A DNA stretch of 64,000 bases, from assembly GCA_012931725.1 (NCBI GenBank), contig CM022944.1, positions 18,975,979 through 19,039,978 on the forward strand, given 5' to 3'. The position numbers were made by a program, and so were the translations under genes. Origin of the DNA: Litsea cubeba (lineage: Eukaryota; Streptophyta; Magnoliopsida; Laurales; Lauraceae). The notes under the pieces were generated by a model. The model was given only the letters and a program-made list of their open reading frames with translations. It was not told where the DNA came from and did no database searches. Shown piece after piece: positions 10,028 to 22,328 of this stretch (the first letter of the stretch is position 1; every line of letters begins with the position of its first letter).

Positions 10028-13000
10028 CGCTGGGGAAGAAGAGAAATCGAAAGAGAGAGAGGAAGAGACCTCTCTGTTTTTGAAATCATGGAAAAGAAGC
10101 GCTTGAGTTTGAGAGGGAGAGAAGGAGCGAAAGTTTCGGACATGCTCTTTGTATTTGTGGCGGAAAGTTTTGAACCGGGATGTAGGGCCCACCTCAAATC
10201 CTGTCAATGATAAGAGATGTTGAGATTGAAAGGCCTAATTCTAGATTGATATATATGCTTATTTATAGTCCTTTTTTTTTTTTTATTGCCTAACATGGGA
10301 CACAATGGTAAACTATCTGCTCTTAAACTAGCTTAAACTATTCTTGGAGTGCCTAATTTTATTAAGTGTGCTCCGTTTAAGTAGGCTTCGTCTGTAATCA
10401 TCGGCACCTACCAAGGACATTATTGGTAAAGTAAAGCCTTACATCTCACGTCGCTTAAATAATACCTTTGATATGGCTTCTTATAATTTTGTGGCATCAA
10501 CAATGATAACAAAGATGTTGAACTTCCTCGGGAGAAAATTCCCCACGAAAAGAATTTGAGAATTTTGCACTTAGAAACGTCCCGAAGAGGATGTTTTACT
10601 AGGTAAGTCAAAGCAACGTGAGCCTATCAAAAGAGCAGGAACCCTAATTAAAGGCATTGGACTTGGATGTCATGTCCTCTTGTGATTACAACTCTTTGTT
10701 TTAAGTTTTTAAAGTTTAATGGCTAGATGTTGTATAATGTTTTTATGATAAAGTCTAATAATGAATAATGTTTTCAATACTATAAACTTTAGAGCAATGA
10801 CAATTCAAGGGTGTTGGCGTACGACCGGATTAGATTGATTAAAGGTGGACCCATATATTAATTTGAAGGAATTTTAATACGAATACACTAATAAATTTTA
10901 TCAAGTCTAATCTCTTAGGAGGTTTAAATGGGTCCTCAATTACGTACTTATCCAATAGACCACACAGGAAAGCTAGTTATTGGAGAAGTTTATTGTGCCC
11001 ATAAACAATTGAGGCCCAGCCCAATATGAACCAAAGCTTTATGCCAGTTTATCCCTTTCAAAGACATACACAAATTATGGGATGTTCATATTCATAAGAA
11101 TAGACTAGCTAGGGTGATTATCATCCAGTCACCCATTTGGCCTCCACTGTAATTAGAAAATAGTAGACAACTCATGAGAGCCATTGCAATACAACAGTGG
11201 GGTTGGAATCCAAATGTGAAACTTGTGGATGAATGGGCCACTAAGATGGACCCAACAACTTTGATGTTCATGCCAACCACCTTGTAGTTTTATAAATTCG
11301 ATCTATTCTTTACCACCATTCACAAGAACACTCGAGAGACCCCAAAAGCCAGAAGCAACTGTTTTGTGCGATTGGTTTATGTCCATGCCATTTGGGTTTG
11401 CAAATTGGGGCTCAGCCAAGGTTAAACTTGGTCTTACTTAAGCATATCAATGGGCCGGATTTAGATGAAGCATTGTAGGTTCACTTATGTTTCATGTGCG
11501 ATTCATATCATAAACCCTGCAATGAGAAGATAGAGGCCCAAATTTCACTTTTATTAGAGTAATATTTAACATGTGGAAAAATTAGTTTAACCATTGGTCT
11601 AAGTCTAGAACTTTACATGCAGATTGATCAATTTTGGTGCATATCACTTCAAATATAATAGTTAAGTAGATTCAGTTTAAGACATGTCATATGAATGGCT
11701 TGGATCAAGCAAAATGGGACCTATTTGTGTGAAATCTTAACTTGTCGCATGGAAACTCCCATGCGGATGACAGCATATGAGCATTTCTCATATATGACCT
11801 TGGGACTAGAATTTGTCTACAATGGTCTGGATACCCTAGAAATGGATCTGGGTCCCCCCGCCCCCGCACTAGACCCATATCCATAACCAGGGCTGCCTAA
11901 AAAGAGCTGGGTCTGGGTGAGACCCTGGCCAAACTCAGGCCCATAATTGCCCCAGTCCAAGCTGTTATGGAAGTGGGCCTGACTTGATTCAATATGGGCA
12001 TTTGTGCAATGCCTGATACTGGGTCCATGTCCGATTGATTTTCAGCCTCTGGCGTCAACAACCCATTTGACAAAAGCCAGAGCTTGATGGAGGGAGTATA
12101 TAGACTCATGGACTTCTGTGATTAACATTAAGGCCTGATAACTGATAGGCCCGCGCCTGGGAATACCATTTAAACGGCTCCTGGGCTCAGGACCTGGATC
12201 CAAATAGTCTCGACCTGGCTTGACCTAATTACAGGCATATGTGCCATGAAAAATCATGGGTACCTAGCTCAAACATGTAAATGCACTGGGTCAACATGAG
12301 GTCCAAGGTTGACCTGGACTGGGACTCGATTAATGTTTATGTAGATATGTACCGCAACCCAGACCTCACGACCACGACTAAGATGGACTCGTCTAGACCT
12401 GGGCCTGACTCAAAACCCAAGTATTCTAATGTAGTGTGTATTGTTAAATTATATTAATGGACTCATCTACAACTTGGCTCAACTTAAAACCCAAATATTC
12501 TAAAATATTGTGTATTATTAATTCATCATCATCATCATCATCATCATCAAACTCTTATCACAACTATGTTGGGTCGAAAGCATAAATTTTGTTTCTCCAT
12601 TCATGTATCCCGAGCCAAATCTTTGGAGAAGTAGCACTTCATACCTATCCAGTCCTTACTACTCCGATACATGTTATATTCGCCCTACCACTTTTTCCTG
12701 GTGGACCATCAACCTGGATAGAAATACTTATCATCGATGCACTATGGTATGTGGATATTCAGATATGAAGCAGACCATACTGGATCCATTTCCAATTAAT
12801 AACTGGGCCCAAAACATGCACATAGACCTGACTTATTTTTTTATCAGATATAAACTGAGGACCCAGATGAACCACATTACCAACTGGACCTAAAAAAAGT
12901 GTGTTGTTCAGACCCATATTTTTCAGGTTGGGTACTTGTGAGTTGTAACCAGGTTACAACTTACAACCCTAAGTCTAACCAAGCTTCTACTATTTATATT

Positions 13001-14617
13001 TACAGATAAGGGAAAAAGTAAAAAAAAAAAAATTTAAAATTAAAACATAAAATTAATGCCATGCCTGGTAAAATGACAGGGCAGAGTGTCCTGTTTCAAA
13101 CCTAGCATTTAAGATGATATTGTGGAATTCCATACATCCCATAACTTTCATTGAGAACTGTAGATGGTTAAATTTCAGATCTCCTTGTGAAAGAGATTCC
13201 CAAAATCTATAAATTCAACAAATACTTCAAATGGGTGTGGAGTATGGAGTGTGGACTCATATTTCAAACTTGTCACACATGAAAATAGATTTCTTGTAAG
13301 GATCCACCACATGGAAAGTTGTCCAGTCCTTTTCCTCATTGAGAGGGGAGAGGCTTTGATGGGATTCTTCAAAGTTCAAGTATGGAATAGAGCTTTAGGT
13401 ACCCAAAAAGAAAAACACCTATGGATCCAGTCCCTCCAATTCAATCCTCCCCATAGAGGAAACAATCTTTGTAGAGGTAAAGATACCTTCTCATAAAAGA
13501 AAAAGAGAGAGTCCTTCATCAAATAAAGAAGAAGAAAAGGGTAAAAGGAAAACATTATGGAACTTTATTGGGAAGAGGTTATACCTACACTAGCTCAGTA
13601 GCTCTCATGGATTGTGGGCCTTTGAAAACTTACAAAAGCTACCCAGAAAGGAATACTGAGAGGGCAATGTATCATCATTTGAGTAGATGGAATTTGATAT
13701 GTAGTAGATGCAACAAAACATCTTCCAATGGGCCTAGATTTGGTTGGGATGAGTCCAAGTCCAAATGCAATGACACTTGAAATGTACAGTCCGATGGCTT
13801 AGGATCTCCCATATATCAGACCCTGACACGTATAGGAGTCGATCTTTTTAAAAATTGAAAATTTTGGGCATCCCATATCACTGGTCAGCTGAGCTTGGAT
13901 TCTGATTTTACGTCTAAGATTTACATCCCAAGTTCCTTGTTGGATCCAGATAATGGACAATTCAAGCCCATCCCAAACCCAACCAGTTGGCAGCCAGTCC
14001 TAAATGGCTCATAGTTTGAATGTGTATCCTTTTCACACCCTACCCCTAACACACAAACCAATCAAGACCAATTTTACAACCATCAAACCAATTTTTTCTT
14101 AACCTTGGTGAACCACTTTTTATTTTTTATTTTTAATGCAAGCTTTTGCAAGGGATCGAAAACTTGATTTCCAGGTGACTTGTCAGTAATCTACACTGTT
14201 GGCATTGGACATTGGAGTTTTACTCACTGTTGAGTTGAATATAAATAAATGAACCAACAACAATAAAAACTGTTGAAATTCAAGAATAGTTTGATTGCCC
14301 TCTTTTGATGCAATTGCCAGACCCACAACTACACCCTTTCATCCCCTTCTCCCACTTCTCAGGCATTCATTTGGGTGAGAAGATTCTCAATATGATATAA
14401 AGAGCTGAAAAAAGTAAAACTCACGACGAGACAAACGAATGAAAAAGAATGGTGAGGACTGAAGAGGTACAAATGCATTAAATGAGTCTCGTGTCATTTA
14501 CATCTAAACGTGGTCAGACTTCCACATGCCCACAGTAATATTGTTTTGGAGTAAGTGGACCTTCTGCTGCATGATTCCGGACTCAAGGAGTTTGGCGCCT
14601 TTGATAACTGTATGTCT
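10028..14617. other. Intergenic DNA right of makorin; no recognisable gene
   Basis: Positions 10028 to about 10200 are the likely makorin leader and promoter. Beyond this I see no protein homology. There is a diverged tandem duplication of about 74 bp (12385-12458 and 12459-12525). It is followed by (CAT)n at about 12525-12549 and the sequence AAACTCTTATCACAACTATG, related to the tail seen near 4800 and 26080. The stretch 11880-12440 is rich in GGGCC/TGGGCC-type words, which suggests an old MITE, but no ends could be set. Confidence 0.5.
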
Positions 14618-14625
14618 AGTATATC

Positions 14626-15726
14626 CATGGATTTAAAAATCGGCCGTATCGGTTCATATTGGCCGATACCGAACTGATATCTCGCTGAGATATCGGTATA
14701 GGGAATACCGGTTTATAATTCGCCAAAATATCGCGAGATATCGGCCGATATGATGTTCATATCGGCCATGACGATATCTCAGTCGATATTTTCAAAATAT
14801 CGGCCGAGATCCCTTAAATGCCCAAAAACCTTATTTTTTCTCATTCTTCATCTTCTTCTCCTCTCCTCTTATATAAAATACCCCCAAAAACATATTTTTT
14901 TAACTATTTTCCCATCTTTATCTTCTTCACCTCTCATCTTCATACTCCTTAGAGCAGCAGCCACCATATAAGTAACGTGAGTTGCAGGACTATATAAATG
15001 GGACACATGTTCTTAAGAAGGGATATTTGTTTTCAAATGAAGAACTTCCTAAAAAAATTTGGTGGCGGCCGTTACGTATCATTTTTTTTTTTTCGGGGGC
15101 AGCCGGGGGATACCCCCGGACCCCCTCTGCGAAGCGCATGTTTTAGAGAAGTAGCTATCAAGAAGACAAAATGATCCTACTTGAGTTAGATTTGATGTTA
15201 CTCACTTGTTTTTCCCTAGATCCAGTATTTTAAAGTGTTGAACTAAACGTTTTTATTTCTAAAATTTGGGGCTTTTCTTGAAATCAATTACATTTTTCCA
15301 CATTAGTGTTCAAATGCATTGATAATGTGTTAGTTTAAAATAGATCTATACTTTTGAAACAAAAAAGTATGAGCTTTTGCCAAAAATTGTGGTTGCATTA
15401 TGTCAAATTTATGATACTTCATCTTATTGATCATGAGCATCAATAATAGTTGCATTATATAAAATACTGGAAAATAAAGCGAACAGCGACACAGACAGGA
15501 CTCATAACTTAAGGTGACCGAGATTTTGATTTATTGTTATTACTAATGGAAAAGAAATATTGTTTTCCAACATTTTCTAATATTCTGGATTTTTTGAATT
15601 TTTTTGAGAATTTTTTTTGCTTAAAAAAAATTCACACCGCGACGACCACGTCAGACCGATATCCGCGACGATATCGGTTTTTCGGCCCGACCAATACCGC
15701 GACCAATACCGAGATTTTAAACCATG
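14626..15726. mobile_element. hAT-like non-autonomous DNA transposon, 1.1 kb
   Basis: Ends are CATGGATTTAAAAATC and, reverse-complemented from the right, CATGGTTTAAAATCTC. The flanking 8-mers AGTATATC (14618-14625) and AATATATC (15727-15734) match at 7 of 8 positions, the target-site length of hAT elements. Both arms are dense in TATCGG/CCGATA words (14640-14815 and 15655-15715). The interior holds a GC-rich foldback at about 15090-15140. There is no transposase. Superfamily assignment rests on the target duplication length only. Confidence 0.55.
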
Positions 15727-15809
15727 AATATATCCATTCATTTCATTGTCGGTAAATACTTATTTGTTGGTATAAAATACATAGGAATTGAAATATGGGT
15801 ATTTATGCT

Positions 15810-15827
15810 ATTAAATAGTTTTTTTTT
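15810..15827. repeat. Target-site duplication of LINE, left copy
   Basis: ATTAAATAGTTTTTTTTT; the same 18 bp occur at 20849-20866 on the other side of the LINE. The T-run is also the reverse complement of the LINE poly(A) tail, so the exact TSD length is uncertain. Confidence 0.7.
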
Positions 15828-15968
15828 GTTAAATGGTAAATTGTATTGAGAGAAGGGGAAGAGATAAAATGGGCTAAAAAAACCCCAAAGCCAAAGAGGC
15901 TACATCAACAAAAACAAAACAACATGGAAAAGCAAAACATCTATACAAAGCAAATACAGGAAGTTATG

Positions 15969-16684
15969 TGTTAGAATATTGAAGTAAGGTTGCTGAAAGT
16001 CAACAATAGCTGCTGACAAAGGCAAAGTAAAATATAAAAAAAAGTTGACAGAATGCTGTCTACCCAAACCGAGGCAGAGCGAGAGTACACCTCGCTATAG
16101 CGAGGGTGGCGGACGCGCAGAGCCCAGTTGGATCCGGACTCTAACCAAAAGTTTGAGATGGACTTCTTTTCTAAGAGGATTATAATTAGGAGTCTTAAGC
16201 ACGAATTTTGGGCTATATATTGGGTGTTTCTCACAACCCAAAGAGACAGAAAATCATCTCTCAAGTTCTGAATTAGTGATTTAATTGAGAGAAATTTTCT
16301 CTAGAGATTTTTGAAGAGTTGTGCTGCCAAGTTCTATAGAGAGCCAAGTTTCTTCTGCATCCCTTGTATCAAGCGCTGGATCTGTTGTAATCAACGGTGT
16401 GATGTCATTGAAGCGTGATCCGACACAGGGTAACTTCAGTCTTTAGATAGGTGATATATAGGGAAGAAATCTGAGTTTCTTGTAATTGCGAGATTCATAG
16501 TTTTGAATAGAACCAGTACGGATCGGTGGTTTTCTTCCCGGTTTGGGTTTTCCACCTTAAATTTGGTATCCTTGTGGTGTGTGCTTGTGATTTTATTTCC
16601 GCTGCGTAGATTATTATTTTTTGCATACTAGTGGATTGATTTATTGAGTGAACCAATCTAGAGATCTCGAACCATAAACCCTCA
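15969..16684 (+). repeat. 5' LTR of the copia element
   Basis: 716 bp, TG...CA ends. It shares long near-identical stretches with 18911-19671. It contains an inverted repeat based on CTCGCTATAGCGAG near 16080-16105, which is longer in the other LTR. Confidence 0.9.
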
Positions 16685-16686
16685 AT

Positions 16687-16698
16687 TGGTAACAGAGC
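16687..16698 (+). other. Primer-binding site, initiator-Met tRNA type
   Basis: TGGTAACAGAGC lies two bases after the 5' LTR. It differs by one base from the plant copia consensus TGGTATCAGAGC, which is complementary to the 3' end of initiator tRNA-Met. Confidence 0.8.
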
Positions 16699-16742
16699 GG
16701 GTTACACTAATTTGCTGTGTTTGATCTAAAGAGATTTCTAGA

Positions 16743-18786
16743 ATGGTGTTCAATCGAGAAGGAGCATCAACTTCTAAGCCCCCTTTGCAAGATCGTTCTA
16801 ATTATGCATATTGAAAGCAAATGATGATTGGGTTCCTTAAGTCCATTGATGATGATGTATGGATATTGTTGAGGAGGACTACTCCAGACCAACAATTGTG
16901 GTTAGTTCCCAAACTGTTCCCAAACCTAAAGCTGAATAGACTAAGGATGAGAAGCATGCCTCCAATTTAATAATAAGGCAGTGAATAGTATATATAATGG
17001 AGTGTCTGCTGAAGAGTTCCGTAGGATTTCCACTTGCAAAACTGCAAAAGAAGCGTGGGAAGTCTTACAGACAGTGTATGAGGGTACAGACACGGTGAAG
17101 CAATCTAAATTGCAAAGGCTGACTAAAGAATTTGAAACCATCGTGATGGAAGAAGATGAGACCTTTGATCAATTTTATGCAAAACTGAATGATATTGTCA
17201 ATTATGTTTTCAAACTAGGCGAGGAAATTCAAGAAAACAAGATTGTCAAGAAAATCTTGCGGTCTCTACCTTCGAGGTTCGATTCTAAAGTTGATGCTAT
17301 TGAAGAAAATAAGAATCTTGATACCCTCAAGGTAAATCAATTGGTTGGAAATCTTCAAACCTTTGAAGCAAACCGTTTTGGATAAAGGAAAATCAAAAGA
17401 TAAAGGTATTGCTTTGAAAGCCAACTCAGAATCAAGAAAGAAACCTGAAAAGAAAACTGAGTTTGTTTCTGATTCTAAATCTGAGGCTGAAGATGTTATG
17501 GCTGAAATGTTTAATTATTTCAAGAAGTACATGAAGTCAAAACAAGTCAAGTGGAAGAGTTCTAATTTTGAGAAAAAAGATTCTACAAAAGGAACCAAGT
17601 GTTTTGAGTGTTACGGCTATGGTCACTATGCTAGTGAGTGTGCCAACAAGAAAAATGGTGCATTGAAAAAGGCTCTCAACACAACTTGGGAGGAACAGTC
17701 ATCAGAAGAAGAACAAGATCCTTCAACTAAAACTTCTGATACTGTGAATGGCAAATTTGTGGCTTTCATGACTAAGTCTCTATCTGACAATGATACTGAT
17801 GATGATCATGATGATGAGATGTCAGATCAAGAGAAAGATTATGAAGAGTTGTTTCATGCTACATAGCTGATTGTGTCAAGATGACAAAGTATGGCAATAA
17901 GATTATTATTAAGTTTCAAGCTGCTCAAGAAGAAAATTCTACATTGAAAATTGAATTAGAGCAAGCACTTGAAAATGTTCATCTCTTGGAAAGTCATGAA
18001 AACTGCATGGCTGAAACTTTGACTACTGAGGGTCAAATATTTAAGAAGGCTGAACAAGAAATAGTGAATCTAAAGAAAGAGATAGTGATTGTGAAAGCTG
18101 AAAAAGAAGATTTGAAAGGAAGTCTGAAGATCACTTTGTCTGAGTTAAAAATCAAACAAACTTCACTAAACAAGATGAACACTAGTTCGAAGACTCTTAC
18201 AAATATCTTGTGTTGTCAGAAATCTCAGTTTGAAAGAAGCGGTCTCGGTTATGATCATGGTGCATCCACTTCAAATACTAAAGGTAAAACAATTTTTATT
18301 TCTAGTGTTGCACATGCTACTCCAAATACTGCACTTTCAAATAATGTGTCGAATAGTTTCAAGAAAAAGAATGTGTCACGCGTTGCAAGCACATCCACTT
18401 GTCACCATTGTGGAAAGAAAGGACACATTTGTCCCCATTGTAAAAAGCTGCAAAGTCTACCCAAGACCAAGCAATGGCGGAAGAATTTTTCTCCACCCAA
18501 TACAACTCCAATTTGGGTTAGAAAATCTAATTTGTGTAAGGAGTTTGCTCACACTGTGCTGAAAGTTCAAACTACAAAAGTGTGGGTGGCTAATCATAAA
18601 AAAAACCCTGATCAAGGAGGTCAAGTCCCCACCCCTAGTGCTAATACGAAGATCATATTGAGGGGGAGTCAAAATCGAAGGGGAGTTACTGCATCCAGAT
18701 TGACCAAACTGCATGATTTTTTGTTTGTCAATTATGGACAAATTCAGGGGGAGAAGAATGAAGCCCAGAAGAGTTCTACAAGCTAA
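16743..18786 (+). pseudogene. Copia gag, interrupted by stops and frameshifts
   Basis: The frame starts at ATG 16743 but hits TGA at 16812, where the family has Trp, and is broken again before about 16980. From 16981 to about 17375 it reads as the UBN2 capsid-type domain (CKTAKEAWEVLQTVYEGTD, ETFDQFYAKLNDIVN, ILRSLPSRFDSKVDAIEE). After a frameshift near 17380 it continues with a CCHC knuckle CFECYGYGHYASEC at about 17600-17642 and an acidic stretch. A stop at 17864 precedes a coiled-coil region and a second, imperfect knuckle CHHCGKKGHICPHC at about 18400-18445. The frame then runs into the polypurine zone and ends at 18786. The two-knuckle, coiled-coil layout fits Sirevirus Gag. It is not translatable as one protein. 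Confidence 0.8.
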
Positions 18787-18909
18787 GGAAATTCAAGATC
18801 TACAGTGCTGATTTTTTTGTTTAAAAGTTCTTTATATTTTGGGTTTTTTTGGGTAAATCTTATTGTATTGTTATAGGAGATTTGTCCAAGAATTGCCAAA
18901 AGGGGGAGA
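18661..18909 (+). other. Multiple polypurine tracts before the 3' LTR
   Basis: Purine runs lie at about 18661-18668 (AGGGGGAG), 18677-18685 (GAAGGGGAG), 18745-18756 (CAGGGGGAGAAG with one leading C) and 18897-18909 (AAAAGGGGGAGA), the last abutting the 3' LTR. Several repeated polypurine tracts are a known feature of Sireviruses. Confidence 0.7.
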
Positions 18910-18910
18910 T

Positions 18911-19671
18911 TGTTAGAATATTGAAGTAAGGTTGCTGAAAGTCAACAATAGCTGCTGACAAAGGCAAAGTAAAATATAAAAAAAAAGTTGACAGAATGTT
19001 GTCTGCCAAAACCGAGGCAGAGTGCACTCTGGCTATAGCGAGAGTACACCTCGCTATAGCGAAGGTGGCGGACGCGCAGAGTCCAGTTGGATCCAGACTC
19101 TAACCAAAAGTTTGAGATGAACTTCTTTTCTAAGTGGATATTACAAGGAGTCTTAAGCACGAATTTTGGACTATATTTTGGGTGTTTCTCACAACCCAAA
19201 GAGACAGAAATCATTTCTCAACTTCTGAATTAGTGATTTAATTAAGAGAAATTTTCTCTAGAGATTTTTGAAGAGTTGTGCTGCCAAGTACTCTAGAGAG
19301 CCAAGTTTCTTCTGCATCCCTTGTAGAAGATCATTTTCTTGCGTAGAAGATTTGAGGAGTCAAGCGCTGGATCTGTTGCAATCAACGGTGTGATGTCGTT
19401 GAAGCGTGATGCGACATAAGGTAACTTCAGTCTTTAGATAGGGGATATCTAGAAATCTGAGTTTCTTGTAATTACGAGATTCATAGTATTTGATTAGATC
19501 CAGTACGGATCGGTGGTTTTTTTTTCCGGTTTGGGTTTTCCACCTTAAATTTGGTGTCCTTGTGGTGTGTGCTAGTGATTTTATTTTCGCAGCGTAGATT
19601 ATTGTTTTTGCACACTAGTTGGTTGATTTATTGAGTTGACCAATTTAGAGATCTCGAACCCTAAGCCCTCA
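18911..19671 (+). repeat. 3' LTR of the copia element
   Basis: 761 bp, TG...CA ends, followed by TTATG. It includes a hairpin-forming stretch CTATAGCGAG-AGTACAC-CTCGCTATAG at about 19032-19060, fully present only in this LTR. Confidence 0.9.
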
Positions 19672-20848
19672 TTATGCCATACACAAGGAGACCAAGATAG
19701 GATGAGGATAGATGGCAATCTTTGCTGTAGACTGAGTAATGATCATACCTTTAATGCGGTCCTCAAGGATTACCTTTGCACGCCTTAAGGAAGCTTTCCA
19801 GTTATGGTGCTTGGAGTCATTGCGAAGGAACCAAAGGGTGAAGATGGCATGGAAGAAGATTGCAGCTACCCATGATCTTCCGTTGGTATCTCCACCAACT
19901 GAAATTGCGTCCCAAGTAGCAGCAACTGAGATTGAAGCGTAGAGGGCACCGAGACCGAGAAGACAAGACCAAAAAGTAATAGCAAGCTCACAGGAAAAGA
20001 AGAGGTGAAGATCAGATTCCTCATCAAAGTGGCAGATATAACATATAGAGGCCACATAGCAACCTCTGGTTTTTGCCATAGTATCAGTATGAGTTTTCCT
20101 AAGCAGCAAGCGCCACGAAAAACATGCCAATCTAGGATTAACAAGCTTGCTCCAGATTATGCCTATCCAGGGCATAACTGATGCACGGGTTCTCAGAAGG
20201 TGTCAGGCATCCTTAAGGGATAGAATTCCAGAAGAAGAATCCATCTAGGAGAGAGTCTTTGTGGAAGGGATGTCTGGAATTACAATATTACCAGTGGAAA
20301 GTAGCATGAAATCCATAAGGTCCCCCGGTAAGCTAGAAGGAATATTCCAGGAGTTCTCTTGGATTATGTCAGTAACCCTATCACTAGGAGAGAACTGAAT
20401 CGAATGAAGTCTGGAGGAGATAGAGGCTTGGTCGATCCAGTGATCGTACCATAAGCTAATAGAAAGCCCATTACCCACTTGCCACTTACTACTTTGCTGA
20501 AGAAAAGAAGATAAAGAACGCAATCTTCTCGAAATACAAGACCCACAAATGGGATTACCAGATAACCAAATGGAAAAATCCTTGAACTAGCTAGCATGAA
20601 CCCAGACTGCCCACAAAGAGTCTGTCGTGGCTGCTGACCAGCCCGATTTTAGCAGAAAGGCCTCATTGAACTCCTTTATCCTCCGAAGCCTAAGCCCTCC
20701 CTCAAGTTTTGGTAAACAGGCGGTTTTCCCATTTGACTAAGTTGCTCCTAGTTGTCTCCGAGGAGCCAAACCACAGAAAATTCCTCATGAGTCTCTCTAT
20801 AGAGAGACAAGTCCTACTAGGAATGGGAATGGCCAGCGAGATATGCAG
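19672..20848 (-). pseudogene. C-terminal part of LINE ORF2 (RT connection and zf-RVT), decayed
   Basis: Reading from 20848 downward with several stops and frameshifts: a connection segment typical of plant L1 RT (words such as KEFNEAFLLKSGWSAA in pieces), then KWQVGNGLSISLWYDHWID (about 20470-20415). The last 167 codons (20175-19672) are open: WSKLVNPRLACFSWRLLLRK, then the zinc-binding zf-RVT pattern CYICHFDEESDLHLFFSC, and a tail ending at TAA 19672-19674. This is the usual end of an L1 ORF2 without an RNase H domain. There is no endonuclease or catalytic RT core, so it cannot retrotranspose itself. Confidence 0.8.
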
Positions 20849-20870
20849 ATTAAATAGTTTTTTTTTTTTT

Positions 20871-22323
20871 CAGAATGGGGAAATTGAGTTTTTGATAAGA
20901 GGCGTCACTTCTCACTAGACCTGCCAAGGATGGACCCCTAACCAGCGGTGTACTTGGGTGGAGCATGTAGAGATGTGTGCTCCGGCGAAGGTCAATGGAA
21001 GAAGTGTACTCAGGTGAAGCATACGTGGGCAAAAGCATCCAATGCAAGGGAAGATCCCAAGGATGATCACTGGATTTGATAGATTAAATTAGTTTAGGAC
21101 TAGGATAGTTTATCATTCTTTCCTATGTAATGTAAAAAAAATTAAAAAGCAAAGGAAATAAAGCTTAGAGTCCAACTCTAGGACTCGCAACAAAGGACAA
21201 AAACCCACTTAAGAAGTGGACCCAAAATGACCACTAAACTCATGCAACTCCAGCCATAAACCCAGTGGCGAACCTACATGACCTGATCCAAAATCTGTTA
21301 AAAGTTGCATGGGTCATATGGCCCATGCCCCATTCCAGTAAATTTATCACCTCACCCCAGGTCTCGAAAAACCCACGCTCTCGGTCTCAGAGATCTCTCG
21401 AACGAAAAACCTTGAAATCCTTCACTCAATTGTTCTCCTTCTTCCACATCAAGCTCATGCACTTCGGCCTCTACACAATAACATTGCATAAATGTGTACC
21501 ATCTCACCATACCTTTACACAATATGTGGGAAACCAATATATTGATTAGTAGTGGGATATGAGTTCTTTATACTTAATTTGTCCAAAAAAAAATGTCTTT
21601 AAACCATACAATACATGGAGATGATTGGCAGTTGGCGTTGATTTTGACATTTTCAACATTTAATTGACCATCGCTCGCCCCATCAACATGAAAATCTTGG
21701 GTCCGCCACTGCATAAACCATAGCAATATGAGCCATCCCTATCCAAAGCATTCCAAACATCCAAACCATCACACACCCACTCTACTCCCAATACTGCATC
21801 TTTTGTACGGAGCTCGCAGACTCCTCCATCGATCCATGGACATTACTTGAGCTAGCTGAATTCTAATATTAGATGTTACTAGATGGCCTCAGTGTAGGCC
21901 TTAGCCCTTACCTTATGCCATCAACATCAACATTTCCACCGTATTTCTTTCCCTCCTTGCCTCGTATCCTTTGGTCCTCACATCTTTTAATAATCTTTTA
22001 GTGGAAATCATTTAAACATAAATTGCTATATATGTATTCAATTATTATATAATCTCTAAAGGAAACAAACGAGCCCTAAGAGATCTTAAACATACACGCC
22101 ATCCCACTCATTGTAACGTGGGATCCTTTTTAGATAATGTGATCGAGCAGTTCATGGCCCTCAAAAAATTAATGAGATATTCCTCTTAATCCAAGAGCCT
22201 CAATGTTAATGACCATATATACTGTGCAATATCCGTGTGACTAAATTTAACAGTGAATCTTAGTTAACATCAGTTCACATTGGAATAACCCTATTTCACA
22301 AGGGTGGCAAAACTCAAGGAATT
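20871..22323. other. Intergenic DNA with a dispersed repeat; no gene
   Basis: No coding homology. The part at about 20930-21145 shares wording and order with 24450-24665, including GGAGCA..GAAGCAT and GATAGTTTATCATTCT followed by a C/T-rich word and an A-rich run. It is probably the end of an old retroelement LTR. The rest looks like unannotated AT-rich spacer. Confidence 0.45.
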
Positions 22324-22328
22324 TAATT

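Larger units (their letters stand above)
15964..19676 (+). mobile_element. Non-autonomous Ty1/copia (Sirevirus-like) retrotransposon, gag only
   Basis: LTRs 15969-16684 and 18911-19671 both begin TGTTAGAATATTGAAGTAAG and end in CCCTCA. A perfect TTATG target duplication flanks them (15964-15968 and 19672-19676). The interior is only about 2.2 kb and encodes a broken Gag but no protease, integrase, RT or RNase H. Several purine-rich tracts precede the 3' LTR, as in Sireviruses. The LTRs differ by indels: the 3' LTR has about 17 extra bp near 19030 and about 34 extra bp near 19325. This insertion is therefore not recent. Confidence 0.88.
15819..20848 (-). mobile_element. 5'-truncated L1-type LINE, split by a copia element
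   Basis: A minus-strand LINE lies in two pieces: 19672-20848 (end of ORF2) and 15828-15963 (3' UTR, ending in a poly(A) seen as T-run 15819-15827). The 18 bp ATTAAATAGTTTTTTTTT flank it on both sides (15810-15827 and 20849-20866). The copia insertion at 15964-19671 hit the LINE stop codon: TAA lies within the duplicated TTATG. The LINE starts inside the reverse-transcriptase connection region, so it is strongly 5'-truncated, as is usual for L1 copies. Confidence 0.8.
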
